Shown one piece after another: positions 1 to 9,098 of a stretch of 64,000 nucleotides of DNA. The translations under genes and the position numbers were made by a program. Numbering within the stretch: the stretch's first letter is position 1; every line of letters starts with the position of its first letter. The stretch comes from Cellulophaga lytica DSM 7489 (GTDB lineage Bacteria; Bacteroidota; Bacteroidia; Flavobacteriales; Flavobacteriaceae), in NCBI RefSeq assembly GCF_000190595.1, contig NC_015167.1:632501-696500 (forward strand), read 5' to 3'. The notes under the pieces are model-generated. The model was not told the origin of the DNA. It saw only the letters and a list, made by a program, of their open reading frames with translations, and did not search any database.

Positions 1-597
1 CACGCAACCGTAAGTTGGATGCTAGAACATGCTGCACCGTTAGTAAAAGTTACCATTGTACCAAGAGGACAATCTTTAGGAGCCGCATGGTATTTACCAG
101 AAGAGCGCTTAATTGTACGTTCTGAGCAAATGCTAGACGAAATGTGTGCTACTCTTGGTGGACGTGCTGCTGAAAAAGTTATTTTTAATAAAATATCTAC
201 AGGTGCTTTAAGTGACTTAGAAAAAGTGACTAAACAAGCAAGAGGTATGGTTACTGTTTATGGTTTAAACGATAAAATTGGTAACTTAACATATTATGAT
301 TCTTCTGGGCAAGACTCTTATGGATTCTCTAAACCTTATAGCGAAGAAACGGCTCGTATTATTGATGAAGAAATTTCAAAATTAATAGAAGAGCAATACC
401 TAAGAGCTATAGATCTTTTAGACAAAAACAAAGACAAGCTTACAGAGTTAGCAGAGCGTTTGTTAGAAAAAGAAGTTATTTTTAAAGATGATTTAGAAAA
501 GATTTTTGGAAAAAGACCTTTTGCTAAAGATGTTAAAGAAAATGCTGAAGAAGAAGCAAAAAAAGACGCTACTACCAATTCTTCTGAGGAAGAATAG
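1..597 (+). CDS. ftsH: ATP-dependent zinc metalloprotease FtsH, C-terminal part (5' end outside window)
   Basis: This is the last 198 residues of FtsH, the membrane-anchored AAA+ protease that degrades misfolded and short-lived membrane and cytosolic proteins. The reading frame is open from base 1. The first codon is a His that fits the second zinc ligand of HEAGH, followed by ATVSWMLEHAAPLVKVTIVPRG, which is typical of the M41 peptidase domain. The segment LGGRAAEKVIF and the Asp in LSDLEKVTKQARGMV (the expected third zinc ligand) follow. The acidic, Lys/Glu-rich C-terminal tail is usual for FtsH. The transmembrane and AAA domains lie upstream of the window. The next gene starts 31 bases downstream on the same strand, so co-transcription is likely. 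Confidence 0.95.
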   Translation, partial: HATVSWMLEHAAPLVKVTIVPRGQSLGAAWYLPEERLIVRSEQMLDEMCATLGGRAAEKVIFNKISTGALSDLEKVTKQARGMVTVYGLNDKIGNLTYYDSSGQDSYGFSKPYSEETARIIDEEISKLIEEQYLRAIDLLDKNKDKLTELAERLLEKEVIFKDDLEKIFGKRPFAKDVKENAEEEAKKDATTNSSEEE

Positions 598-628
598 TAC
601 GTACACACCATAAATTTTAATATTTTTA

Positions 629-1240
629 ATGAGCATATTTGGTAAACTTTTTGGCGCTAGTAAAAAAAAGAGTTCGGATGCACCCGCTGAAAATCGTGGT
701 GTGCATATGCCAGAACTGGATTTGCCTATAGACGAAAAGTTTACCATTTACTTTAAAAAAAATGGTGGAAAATTTATTTATTGTGATTCTGATGATGAAG
801 TATCATCTGCTTTACAAAACATTGTAGAGGAAAACGGATGGCAAAACAACTCTTTCTTTTCTTTAGATGACAGGTTAGAGAAAAAATTTGCTAATGAACA
901 TATTTCGTTTTCAAAATCTACCAAAAAAAGTACCGTATTTTTTACAACTTGTGAGCACTTAATAGCTCAGAATGGTTCTATTCTAATTTCTTCTAATCAA
1001 TTAAAAGAAAGAAAAATGAATGAACTACCAGACAATTTTATTGTATATGCAACTACTAGCCAACTTACGGCTAGCTTAGGAGATGGGTTAAAAAGTATAA
1101 AAAAGAAATACCAAGGCAGAATTCCTGCAAATATTACCACTATAAAACATTTTCAGTCTAATATAAAAGAAGAAGATGATTTTTTGTCTTACGGAAGTAC
1201 AGCTAAAAACTTATATCTTATCTTAATGGAAGATTTATAA
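629..1240 (+). CDS. LUD domain-containing protein
   Basis: This 203-residue soluble protein fits the LUD (LutB/LutC/YkgG-like) family. The C-terminal half has the family pattern: a strand of hydrophobic residues with TTCEHLIAQNGSILISS (roughly residues 105-125), then FIVYATTSQLTASLGDGL (about 137-155), and a final YLILMEDL. LutC proteins take part in lactate oxidation, but stand-alone flavobacterial LUD proteins have no established role, and no lutA or lutB is nearby. There is no signal peptide. It sits between ftsH and cdsA, and the cdsA start lies 2 bases past its stop, so it is probably in the phospholipid operon. Confidence 0.75.
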   Translation: MSIFGKLFGASKKKSSDAPAENRGVHMPELDLPIDEKFTIYFKKNGGKFIYCDSDDEVSSALQNIVEENGWQNNSFFSLDDRLEKKFANEHISFSKSTKKSTVFFTTCEHLIAQNGSILISSNQLKERKMNELPDNFIVYATTSQLTASLGDGLKSIKKKYQGRIPANITTIKHFQSNIKEEDDFLSYGSTAKNLYLILMEDL

Positions 1241-1242
1241 GT

Positions 1243-2046
1243 ATGAAAGAAATTTACAAAAGAGCAATAACAGGCATTATATACGTAGTGCTTTTATTAT
1301 CAGCTGTATTCTTAAATTCAGATGCATTCGACTTTTTATTTATGGCATTTGGTTTGGCTTGTTTATTTGAGTATAAGCGCATAGTTAAATTAAAAGGATA
1401 CTACGTTTTTGTTGCCTACCTAGCACTTTGGTGGGCATACATATATTTAATACAAAAAGAATGGATAATTAATATATTACTTGTAGCAACTTTAGTTACA
1501 GACATTCTATTACTATACTTTTTACTTTCTAAAAAAGAGAAAGTGTTTACTCCTATTGAAAAATTTCTTTGTGGATTATTATTTTTAGGTGGTGGCTGTA
1601 TTTTTTTAACAATGATACCTTACAGAGGTGGTGGTTTTGAAAAAATATTGATTATGGGTATTTTTATATTAATCTGGGTAAATGACAGTTTTGCTTACTT
1701 AGTTGGCCGTAAATTAGGCCGTACAAAGCTTTTTCCATCGGTTTCCCCTAAAAAAACTATTGAAGGTGCAGCTGGCGGTTTAGTATTTGCCTTAATTGCT
1801 GCGTATATTATTTCTATCTTTGAAAATAATTTAAGTATACTACAATGGCTTATATTAGCAACCGTAATAGTTGTAACTGGCAATTTAGGAGACTTAATAG
1901 AATCTAAATTTAAAAGAAAAGCTAAGGTAAAAGATAGCGGAGCAATATTACCAGGACACGGAGGAATTTGGGACCGTTTAGACAGTTTAGTCTTTGCTGC
2001 TCCATTTGCATTTTTAACATTAATTATATTTTCACATGTTTCATAA
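1243..2046 (+). CDS. cdsA: Phosphatidate cytidylyltransferase (CDP-diglyceride synthase)
   Basis: CdsA converts phosphatidic acid and CTP to CDP-diacylglycerol, the branch-point precursor of bacterial phospholipids, at the inner membrane. The 267-residue protein is mostly hydrophobic with about seven to eight membrane segments. Near the C-terminus it carries the family signature, visible as ESKFKRKAKVKDSG followed by LPGHGGIWDRLDS (about residues 222-250), which holds the metal-binding Asp residues. It starts 2 bases after the LUD gene stop, and its last 11 bases overlap the psd start. This points to translational coupling of the pathway genes. Phosphatidylserine synthase, the step between CdsA and Psd, is not in the window. 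Confidence 0.96.
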   Translation: MKEIYKRAITGIIYVVLLLSAVFLNSDAFDFLFMAFGLACLFEYKRIVKLKGYYVFVAYLALWWAYIYLIQKEWIINILLVATLVTDILLLYFLLSKKEKVFTPIEKFLCGLLFLGGGCIFLTMIPYRGGGFEKILIMGIFILIWVNDSFAYLVGRKLGRTKLFPSVSPKKTIEGAAGGLVFALIAAYIISIFENNLSILQWLILATVIVVTGNLGDLIESKFKRKAKVKDSGAILPGHGGIWDRLDSLVFAAPFAFLTLIIFSHVS

Positions 2047-2701
2047 AGAGGGACAAAAAATTATCATCATTACCTTTATTTTAGTAGTTGCAGCAATTGT
2101 ATCTGCAGAGTATTTTGTTACACTAAACTGGTTAAAAATAGGACTACAAGTTGTTGCCCTTGTTTTTTTAATATTGATACTACAGTTCTTTAGAAACCCT
2201 AAAAGAAAAGTAAAAAGAACTTTTGATGATATTTTAGCTCCTGTAGATGGTAAAGTTGTAGTAATTGAAGAAGTAGAAGAGCCAGAATATTTTAAAGGTA
2301 AGCGTAAGCAAATATCTATATTTATGTCTCCTGTTAACGTACATGTTACAAGGTACGCTGCATCTGGTTCTATTAAATATTCTAAATACCACCCTGGAAA
2401 ATATTTAGTTGCATGGCACCCAAAAGCAAGTACAGAAAATGAACGTACTACTGTTGTAATAAACACGCCTAAATTTGGAGATATTTTATACAGACAAATT
2501 GCTGGTGCTTTAGCTAAAAGAATTGTAAACTATGCTAAAGTTGGTGACAGTGTACACCAAGGTGAAGATGCTGGTTTTATAAAATTTGGATCTAGAGTAG
2601 ATATTTTTTTACCATTAGATACTGTGGTTACTGTTAAATTAAACCAAAAAGTTATTGGTGCTAAAACTTGTATTGCTACATTACCAAGCCAAAATGACTA
2701 A
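2036..2701 (+). CDS. psd: Phosphatidylserine decarboxylase proenzyme
   Basis: Psd decarboxylates phosphatidylserine to phosphatidylethanolamine. At 221 residues it belongs to the short Psd type. Two N-terminal hydrophobic stretches (about 8-25 and 33-48) anchor it in the membrane. The pyruvoyl-forming self-cleavage site is FGS in IKFGSRVDIFLP (Gly185-Ser186), and the conserved segments DGKVV and SPVNVHVTR are present. The ATG at 2036 lies inside the end of cdsA, and the last bases overlap the start of the acyl-CoA-binding protein gene. The whole cdsA-psd-acbp stretch is therefore a tightly coupled operon. Confidence 0.96.
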   Translation: MFHKEGQKIIIITFILVVAAIVSAEYFVTLNWLKIGLQVVALVFLILILQFFRNPKRKVKRTFDDILAPVDGKVVVIEEVEEPEYFKGKRKQISIFMSPVNVHVTRYAASGSIKYSKYHPGKYLVAWHPKASTENERTTVVINTPKFGDILYRQIAGALAKRIVNYAKVGDSVHQGEDAGFIKFGSRVDIFLPLDTVVTVKLNQKVIGAKTCIATLPSQND

Positions 2702-2960
2702 TGACAAATTACATAAAGAGTTTTTAGAGTCTGTAGAGCACGTTAATAACTATACAGAACCATTACCTGCAGATTTACTTTTAAAACTGTATGCATATTA
2801 CCGTATAGCACACAAAAACTTTGATAACCCAGGTAGTAGAACCCCTTTAATTAATGCTTTTAAAGCTAATGCTTTAATACAAGCAAAAAACTTAACGCCT
2901 AAACAGGCTATGAAAAATTATATAAAGTTGGTGAACAAAGAAATTAAGGATAAAGCTTAA
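2694..2960 (+). CDS. Acyl-CoA-binding protein
   Basis: An 88-residue protein of the acyl-CoA-binding protein (ACBP) family, small four-helix proteins that bind long-chain acyl-CoA esters in the cytosol. The diagnostic pieces are LLKLYAYYRIAHKNFD, then the Gly/Pro turn NPGSRTP, and the last helix LTPKQAMKNYIKLVNKE. I chose the ATG at 2694, which overlaps the psd stop, because it gives MTNDKLHKEF and the usual ACBP length. An in-frame upstream extension would lie wholly inside psd. The position after cdsA and psd suggests it hands acyl-CoA to, or buffers it for, lipid synthesis (inference). Its stop abuts the stop of the convergent gene. Confidence 0.9.
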   Translation: MTNDKLHKEFLESVEHVNNYTEPLPADLLLKLYAYYRIAHKNFDNPGSRTPLINAFKANALIQAKNLTPKQAMKNYIKLVNKEIKDKA

Positions 2961-4229
2961 TTAAGCCACAATTTCATTATTAAAAAACTCTTTTTCTAAC
3001 AACGTAAAATATACTGCTGCCGTTATTGTTATTAAAAAATAGCTTAACATTACACTTGTTGCTCCTGCAAAATATGTTTGCATTCCAAACCAACCATTTT
3101 GAATTATTAAATAGGCTACTCCTAACATACTCCTTACTACCTCTATAGTTAATGCATATTTTTTTCTATCCATTAAGGTGGTATAACCATATACACCAAC
3201 AAAAATAAATGCTCCGTAAAGCAAAGCTGCACCAAACCCTATGTTTTCAAAATTGTAAAACAAAAAAAGCATAAGTCCTAATGTAGCAAACATCTGAAAA
3301 AGAATATATCCTTTAAATAATTTAGAAGCTTCTGTAGTATAACGCTTAAAAGCATACACATCTTCAATAATTGCTATTGGATATTTTTCTTTCACATCTG
3401 CCGGCCTCCACCCTGTTGGCATAAACCAAATTTTAATTTTATCCCATATATTTTTCGTATACCAAGCATCCTTTACTAATCTCCAAAAGTGCTGAAAATT
3501 TATGTGAACAGGATTCCATGTTGCTGCAGGTTTCAAAACTCCGTATTGCGGTGGAACATCATCTAACTCTTCTTGAAAAGTACCAAACAAACGATCCCAG
3601 AAACTAAAAATCTGACCTAAATTTTTATCTATATATTCCGGATTAATTGCATGGTGTACTCTATGCTGAGATGGCGTAACAATTACATACTCTAACCAAC
3701 CCAACTTACCTATATGTCTTGTATGATACCAAAATTGAGCAAACAAATGCAACGGTGCTAAAACAGCAATTACTTGTTCTGGAACTCCCAAAAGAGCTGC
3801 AGGAAGCAACAATAAAGGTACATATCCAATTAAATTAGAAATTGATTGTCGCAATGCACAAGACAAATTAAACTCTTCACTACTATGATGAATTACGTGT
3901 TGATTCCAAAAAATATTGATTTTATGACTCAATCTATGATTCCAGTAACCAGCAAAATCTATAAATATAAAACCAAGTACCCAAACCTCCCATGAATTAC
4001 CAATATTAACCAATGCCAAATTACGTTCTAAATACGGATAAGAAACAATTAACAAACCTATACCCAAAGAATCTTTTATAATATTAGTAAAACCAGAGCT
4101 TATACTAGATACGGTATCTAAAACCGTATACATTTGTTTTTTAACAAAATATCCGTAGCCTATTTCTAAGGCCATTAAAATCATAAAAAACGGAATAGCG
4201 TATAAAAGAGCAGTGGTATAGCTAATCAT
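2961..4229 (-). CDS. Sterol desaturase / fatty acid hydroxylase family membrane protein
   Basis: A 422-residue polytopic membrane protein of the fatty acid hydroxylase superfamily, di-iron enzymes that hydroxylate or desaturate lipids. The His clusters are visible: HRLSH, then HVIHHSSEEFN, a mid-protein HTRH, and HRVHHAINPEYID. The family domain occupies roughly residues 80-240. It is followed by about 180 extra residues with further hydrophobic segments (about 310-410), which makes the protein longer than minimal members. The substrate cannot be inferred; lipid or carotenoid-like compounds are possible. It lies downstream of valS on the same strand, beyond a strong terminator, so it is probably transcribed separately. 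Confidence 0.85.
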   Translation of the reverse strand: MISYTTALLYAIPFFMILMALEIGYGYFVKKQMYTVLDTVSSISSGFTNIIKDSLGIGLLIVSYPYLERNLALVNIGNSWEVWVLGFIFIDFAGYWNHRLSHKINIFWNQHVIHHSSEEFNLSCALRQSISNLIGYVPLLLLPAALLGVPEQVIAVLAPLHLFAQFWYHTRHIGKLGWLEYVIVTPSQHRVHHAINPEYIDKNLGQIFSFWDRLFGTFQEELDDVPPQYGVLKPAATWNPVHINFQHFWRLVKDAWYTKNIWDKIKIWFMPTGWRPADVKEKYPIAIIEDVYAFKRYTTEASKLFKGYILFQMFATLGLMLFLFYNFENIGFGAALLYGAFIFVGVYGYTTLMDRKKYALTIEVVRSMLGVAYLIIQNGWFGMQTYFAGATSVMLSYFLITITAAVYFTLLEKEFFNNEIVA

Positions 4230-4288
4230 AAATGTCTGGTTTACTCAAATATACTAAAAAAAAACAAACGTCTTACATTGCTGTTTTT

Positions 4289-4322
4289 AACAAAAAAAGC
4301 TACTCTGTACAGAGTAGCTTTT
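4289..4322 (-). terminator. Rho-independent terminator after valS
   Basis: A perfect 28-base palindrome at 4295-4322 forms a stem built on AAAAGCTACTCTGT. Reading on the minus strand it is followed by a run of seven T. It lies 24 bases past the valS stop. Confidence 0.85.
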
Positions 4323-4345
4323 ACATATTTATCAACCATAAAGGC

Positions 4346-6979
4346 TTACTGCAAACCTTTTAAGCTTTTTTCTAAAGTTTCAATTTTTGCTTCAGCATCT
4401 GCTTGTTTTTTGCGCTCTATTTCAATAACCTTTTCTGGTGCATTGTTTACAAAACGCTCATTACTTAGTTTCTTTTGTACAGAAATTAAAAAGCCTTTAG
4501 TGTATTTTAACTCTTCTTCAATCTTTTTTATTTCTGCTTCAATATCTATTGCGCCAACCATTGGTATAAAATACTCATTAGATTTTACTCTAAAAGATAG
4601 TGCCCCATCTACAGCTGCATCTGTATAAGAAATTGAAGAAACATTAGTAAGCTTAGCAATAACAACATCCCACTCTTTAGATACATTTTCTGCATTTAAC
4701 ACAGATAACTCTAAAGCTTCTTTCATTGGTATGTTTTTCTCCTTTCTTATGGTTCTTACTCCAGACACAACTTCGGCTGCAAAATCAAAATTCGCAATTA
4801 CAGCTTCATCTACCTTTTGTTGCTCTGGCCATTGTGCCACAACTAATGCTTGCTCTGGTTTACGATCCTCTATATGTTGCCAAACTTCTTCAGTTAAAAA
4901 TGGCATAAACGGATGCAATAATTTTAAGTTTTGTTCAAAAACTGTAATTAAAGCATTATACGTAGTTCTATCTATTGGTTGCTGGTAGGCTGGTTTTACA
5001 ATTTCTAACAACCAAGAGCTATAATCATCCCAAACCAATTTATAAATTGCCATTAATGCATCTGAAATACGGTATTTACTAAAATGGTCTTCAATCTCTA
5101 ACAATGTTTTATTAAACTTAGCATTGTACCACTCTAGTCCAATTTTAGATGCTTCAGGTTGTGCTATATCTGCTACCTCCCACCCTTTTATTAATCTAAA
5201 TCCGTTCCATATTTTATTCGCAAAGTTTTTACCTTGTTGGCAAAGGGCTTCATCAAACATTAAATCGTTACCAGCAGCAGAACTCAACAAAAGTCCTACT
5301 CTAACCCCATCTGCACCGTACTCTTCAATTAACTTAAGAGCATCAGGAGAATTTCCTAATGATTTAGACATTTTACGTCTTTGTTTATCTCTAACCAAGC
5401 CAGTTAAGTAAACGTTTTCAAAAGGTTTTTGATCTTTGTATTCATACCCAGCAACTATCATACGTGCAACCCAGAAGAATAAAATATCCGGACCAGTAAC
5501 TAAGTCGTTTGTTGGGTAGTAGTATTTAATTTCTTCGTTTTCTGGTTCTAAAACACCATTAAAAACACTCATTGGCCACAACCAAGAAGAAAACCACGTA
5601 TCTAATGCATCTTCATCCTGACGTAGATCTTTTGCCGTTAATGCCGTGTTACCAGATTTTTCTTGAGCTAATTTTAGCGCATCTTCTTTATTTTCTGCTA
5701 CAACAAAATCATCTTTACCGTCTCCAAAATAGTAAGCTGGTATTTGCTGTCCCCACCATAACTGTCGAGAAATATTCCAATCTCTAATATTTTCCATCCA
5801 GTGACGGTAAGTATTCTCAAACTTTTTAGGAAACAATTTAACCTCAGCATTATCTCCAAGTACAGCCTCTATAGCTGGCTTAGCCAACTCTTCCATCTTT
5901 AAAAACCACTGATCTGACAATCTTGGCTCTATTACTGCTTTAGTACGTTCTGATGTACCAACCTTGTTTAAGTGTTGCTCTGTTTTAACTAAAAAACCTT
6001 TTTCTTCTAACTCTTTAGTAATTTCTTTACGTACAACAAACCTGTCTTTACCTTCATAATGCAAACCAAAGCTATTTAAAGTAGCATCTGCATTAAAAAT
6101 ATCTACCACTTCTAAATTATGCTTATCACCTAAACTTTTATCATTTACATCATGAGCAGGCGTAACTTTTAAACAACCAGTACCAAACTCTAGATCTACA
6201 TACTCATCTTCTATAATAGGTATAACTCTATTTACTATTGGTACAATTGCTTTTTTACCTTTTAAATGAGTAAAACGCTCATCATTTGGGTTTATACATA
6301 TTGCAGTATCACCAAAAATAGTTTCAGGACGTGTAGTTGCAATAGTTAAAGTATCTTCAGATCCTTCAATTTTATAATTGATATAATAAAGGTTCCCTTG
6401 TTTTTCTTCATGAATAACCTCTTCATCAGACAAGGTAGTTTGCGCCTCAGGATCCCAATTTACCATACGGTAACCACGGTATATTTTTCCTTTGTTGTAT
6501 AAATCAACAAAAACTTTTATTACAGATGCAGACATATGGTCATCCATAGTAAAAGACGTACGGTCCCAGTCACAAGAACATCCTAATTTTTTAAGTTGAT
6601 CTAAAATAACGCCTCCATACTCATCTGTCCAATCCCAAGCATGCTTTAAAAACTCCTCCCTTGTTAAATCGGCCTTATTAATTCCCTTTTCTTTTAATTT
6701 AGCTACAACTTTTGCTTCTGTTGCTATAGATGCATGATCTGTACCAGGAACCCAGCATGCGTTTTTACCCTGTAAACGAGCTCTACGTATTAAAACATCT
6801 TGTATTGTGTTATTTAACATATGCCCCATATGTAACACACCTGTAACATTTGGCGGTGGTATTACAATGGTATATGGCTCTCTGTCATCTGGAGTAGAAT
6901 GAAAATATTTATGTTTTAACCAATAGTCATACCACTGGTTTTCAGATTTTTGAGAATCGTATTTTGATGCAAGTTCCAT
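4346..6979 (-). CDS. valS: Valine--tRNA ligase
   Basis: Class I aminoacyl-tRNA synthetase that charges tRNA-Val. At 877 residues it is the usual bacterial length. The HIGH-type motif appears as [12 protein letters not shown] (His50-Met-Gly-His53), and the second signature is KMSKS (residues 536-540). The CP1 editing domain lies between them, with [13 protein letters not shown] and [12 protein letters not shown]. The anticodon-binding domain follows and the protein ends in a coiled-coil arm (about 810-877), typical of ValRS. The ATG at 6979 gives MELASKYD, a normal family start. It is transcribed divergently from the DUF1573 gene and has its own terminator. Confidence 0.98.
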   Translation of the reverse strand: MELASKYDSQKSENQWYDYWLKHKYFHSTPDDREPYTIVIPPPNVTGVLHMGHMLNNTIQDVLIRRARLQGKNACWVPGTDHASIATEAKVVAKLKEKGINKADLTREEFLKHAWDWTDEYGGVILDQLKKLGCSCDWDRTSFTMDDHMSASVIKVFVDLYNKGKIYRGYRMVNWDPEAQTTLSDEEVIHEEKQGNLYYINYKIEGSEDTLTIATTRPETIFGDTAICINPNDERFTHLKGKKAIVPIVNRVIPIIEDEYVDLEFGTGCLKVTPAHDVNDKSLGDKHNLEVVDIFNADATLNSFGLHYEGKDRFVVRKEITKELEEKGFLVKTEQHLNKVGTSERTKAVIEPRLSDQWFLKMEELAKPAIEAVLGDNAEVKLFPKKFENTYRHWMENIRDWNISRQLWWGQQIPAYYFGDGKDDFVVAENKEDALKLAQEKSGNTALTAKDLRQDEDALDTWFSSWLWPMSVFNGVLEPENEEIKYYYPTNDLVTGPDILFFWVARMIVAGYEYKDQKPFENVYLTGLVRDKQRRKMSKSLGNSPDALKLIEEYGADGVRVGLLLSSAAGNDLMFDEALCQQGKNFANKIWNGFRLIKGWEVADIAQPEASKIGLEWYNAKFNKTLLEIEDHFSKYRISDALMAIYKLVWDDYSSWLLEIVKPAYQQPIDRTTYNALITVFEQNLKLLHPFMPFLTEEVWQHIEDRKPEQALVVAQWPEQQKVDEAVIANFDFAAEVVSGVRTIRKEKNIPMKEALELSVLNAENVSKEWDVVIAKLTNVSSISYTDAAVDGALSFRVKSNEYFIPMVGAIDIEAEIKKIEEELKYTKGFLISVQKKLSNERFVNNAPEKVIEIERKKQADAEAKIETLEKSLKGLQ

Positions 6980-7146
6980 TCTTTGGTATAGTTTTTGTTT
7001 TACTCTTAGCGTGAGTATTTAATTTTAACAATAAAGCCTGCAAATTTAAAGAAAAATTAAGGATTTTTACTGTGTTTAAATACGAAACAAAAATAAGTAA
7101 CGTTATCACATAACAAAAGAATTTTTAAAGGTTAAATAGTAAATAG

Positions 7147-7154
7147 TATATTTG
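7147..7154 (+). promoter_or_regulatory. Bacteroidota -7 box (TATATTTG)
   Basis: Matches the TAnnTTTG -7 consensus of Bacteroidota housekeeping promoters and ends 19 bases before the ATG of the DUF1573 gene. No clear TTG -33 element is visible. Confidence 0.55.
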
Positions 7155-7173
7155 ATCTTAATTTAAACCCAAA

Positions 7174-7572
7174 ATGATGAAAAAGATAGTATTAGTATTA
7201 TTTGTTGGCCTACTAGCATTTAACCTAAGTGCACAAGACAAAAAGGCTAAAATTGAATTTAAAACTGAAACTGTAGACTACGGAAAAGTTGAACGTGGTG
7301 GTAACGGTGTTAGAGTTTTTGAATTTACAAATACTGGAGATGCTCCTTTAATTATTAGCAAGGTAAACTCTAGCTGTGGATGTACTATTCCTAAAAAACC
7401 AAAAGAGCCTATTATGCCTGGTAAAACTGGTGTAATTGAAGTAAAATACGACACTAAAAGACCTGCAGGGCCTATTAGAAAAGCAATTACTGTTATTTCT
7501 AATGCAGAAACGCCAACTAAGGTTTTAAAAATAAAAGGTGAACTTGTAGAAGCTAAATCGGTAGCACAATAA
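7174..7572 (+). CDS. DUF1573 domain-containing secreted protein
   Basis: A 132-residue exported protein. Residues 1-20 form a signal peptide ending in LSAQ. The mature part is an Ig-like DUF1573 domain, with FGKV-type opening (VDYGKVERG), FEFTNTGDAPLIIS, and the conserved double-Cys SSCGCTIP (about residues 66-73). It ends in a beta strand with ITVISNAETP. DUF1573 proteins are very common in Bacteroidota, and no molecular function is established. It has its own promoter box and a terminator shared with the convergent protease gene. An ATG pair exists at the start (MMKK), and either Met is possible. Confidence 0.88.
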   Translation: MMKKIVLVLFVGLLAFNLSAQDKKAKIEFKTETVDYGKVERGGNGVRVFEFTNTGDAPLIISKVNSSCGCTIPKKPKEPIMPGKTGVIEVKYDTKRPAGPIRKAITVISNAETPTKVLKIKGELVEAKSVAQ

Positions 7573-7593
7573 TTACAACACACCACAATAAAC

Positions 7594-7625
7594 AAAAGGC
7601 ACTCTATTTTTAGAGTGCCTTTTTT
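7594..7625. terminator. Bidirectional terminator
   Basis: A stem of AAAAGGCACTCT against AGAGTGCCTTTT with a six-base loop, with A- and T-runs on both sides. It sits between the convergent DUF1573 and PDZ/aspartyl protease genes and would serve both strands. Confidence 0.85.
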
Positions 7626-8952
7626 ATTTAAATAAATTTTTAATACGCAAGTTAAAAAGTAGCCTTTCTCCTCTACGCTCTACTAGCACCACTACTTTTT
7701 TACCTGGCAAATCATCTACCATATGCGTTAACTCTTGTAGCTTATATTTGTGTGCTTCTTTTTTATTTACTTCTAATATAACATCTCCTATTTTTAAGCC
7801 AGCATCTTTAGCAGGACTCCCTTCTCTAAGGTTTGACACAACTATTTGCGGCACTAAGCTTATTACAACTTCATTATCATAACTAACAGTTACATTAGAA
7901 GTAAAACTATTATTACTTACATTACCAAGACCTTTTTTTGCATTTAACCTACTTTGTTTAATATAGCGCAAACCACCATGTTGTAAAGCCATACCACTAG
8001 TTCTAAACCAAAATGGCTTTTTGTAGTTAGAATTTTTTTTGAAAGAAACTTGTTTATTAGGATAGTCAAAAACCCAATTAAATCGTTTTAAAACTTCTCC
8101 TCCAACACTACCATTACGTTCTCCTTTTTTAGTTAAGTATTTTACAGAAATACTATCTGGAAAAGCTGTTTTTGTATCCTTAATAACATAACTTCCTAAC
8201 TTAAACTGATCTATTTTGGTCCTTTTACCATATATATCTCCACTTAACCCTTTCCCTAAAAAATCTTCAAAATATTTATGCTGTATAGAAATACCTTTTA
8301 TTTTATTCTCAAAAAGCCAAACAGCATCACTACTACCTGTATCTATAAGTAATTTAACAGGCACAGTATTTTTTTTAACTAGTGCTTTAGCCTCTATGTA
8401 AGCCTTTTTACGCTCTAAACTTAGTGGTAAGTATTCTATTTTTTTATTTTTAGATTGTTTATAATTTTTAGGGTTATGTACCTTAATAAAGGTATTTGTA
8501 TAGTTAATTTCTACAATATGATTTTTAAAAAAGTCATACCCCAAAATTCCGTGTACAGGCATTCCTAATTTAGGAGAAAAGTTTAAGTCTTTATCTAAAA
8601 CTATATATACCAATTGATTGGCATTCTTAAAAGAGTTAAGTTCTAATAAGTTTCCTGTAGATTTTAACGCTTTTATTGGCTCACCACCACCTAATCCTCT
8701 TATTGTAATTTCTGATACATTTTTAATATCTACAGAATCTTGATCAGCAAAATTAAACAGAATAGGCTTACTTACCCCAGTATCTAATATAAAGGTAAAC
8801 TGAGCTCCATTAATTTTGGCTGGTAAAACAATAAGGTTATTTACTAGTTTAAACTTAATTTTCTCATACTTTTTACCTTCTGGCAACTCAAAAGTTTGAG
8901 CTCCAGAAACTATTGAAAAAAGCATACAAAAAATTAAAGCTTTTAGTTTCAT
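7624..8952 (-). CDS. Secreted aspartyl protease family protein with C-terminal PDZ domain
   Basis: A 442-residue exported protein. Residues 1-18 are a signal peptide (MKLKALIFCMLFSIVSGAQ). Two retropepsin-like half-domains follow, each with an active-site-type triad: FILDTGVSKP (about residue 54) and LLIDTGSSDAV (about residue 206), so the catalytic dyad could form within one chain. A PDZ domain occupies about residues 360-435, with REGSPAKDAGLKIGDVILEVN. The combination of pepsin-like halves with a PDZ domain is common in Bacteroidota and probably cleaves or binds periplasmic peptides, but the substrate is unknown. It is a single gene ending at the shared bidirectional terminator. Confidence 0.85.
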   Translation of the reverse strand: MKLKALIFCMLFSIVSGAQTFELPEGKKYEKIKFKLVNNLIVLPAKINGAQFTFILDTGVSKPILFNFADQDSVDIKNVSEITIRGLGGGEPIKALKSTGNLLELNSFKNANQLVYIVLDKDLNFSPKLGMPVHGILGYDFFKNHIVEINYTNTFIKVHNPKNYKQSKNKKIEYLPLSLERKKAYIEAKALVKKNTVPVKLLIDTGSSDAVWLFENKIKGISIQHKYFEDFLGKGLSGDIYGKRTKIDQFKLGSYVIKDTKTAFPDSISVKYLTKKGERNGSVGGEVLKRFNWVFDYPNKQVSFKKNSNYKKPFWFRTSGMALQHGGLRYIKQSRLNAKKGLGNVSNNSFTSNVTVSYDNEVVISLVPQIVVSNLREGSPAKDAGLKIGDVILEVNKKEAHKYKLQELTHMVDDLPGKKVVVLVERRGERLLFNLRIKNLFK

Positions 8953-9051
8953 TGGTACTGATTTTCAGCATATACCCATATAAAATACAAAAAAAAATGT
9001 TAACCTACTTAATTTATGGTCTTAAATAGATAAAAATTAAGCATTATGGTG

Positions 9052-9082
9052 TTGTTTTCTATGCTTGTATTTCTCATTTTTG
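9052..9082 (+). promoter_or_regulatory. Candidate promoter of the aminotransferase-murB operon
   Basis: TTG at 9052-9054, a 20-base spacer, then CATTTTTG at 9075-9082, one mismatch from the TAnnTTTG consensus. It lies 16 bases before the ATG. Confidence 0.4.
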
Positions 9083-9098
9083 CCTAAAATATTTTTTT

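Noticed and set aside
4278-4628. Plus-strand frame over the end of valS
   Set aside because: It is antisense to a clear synthetase gene and covers the terminator; no domain match.
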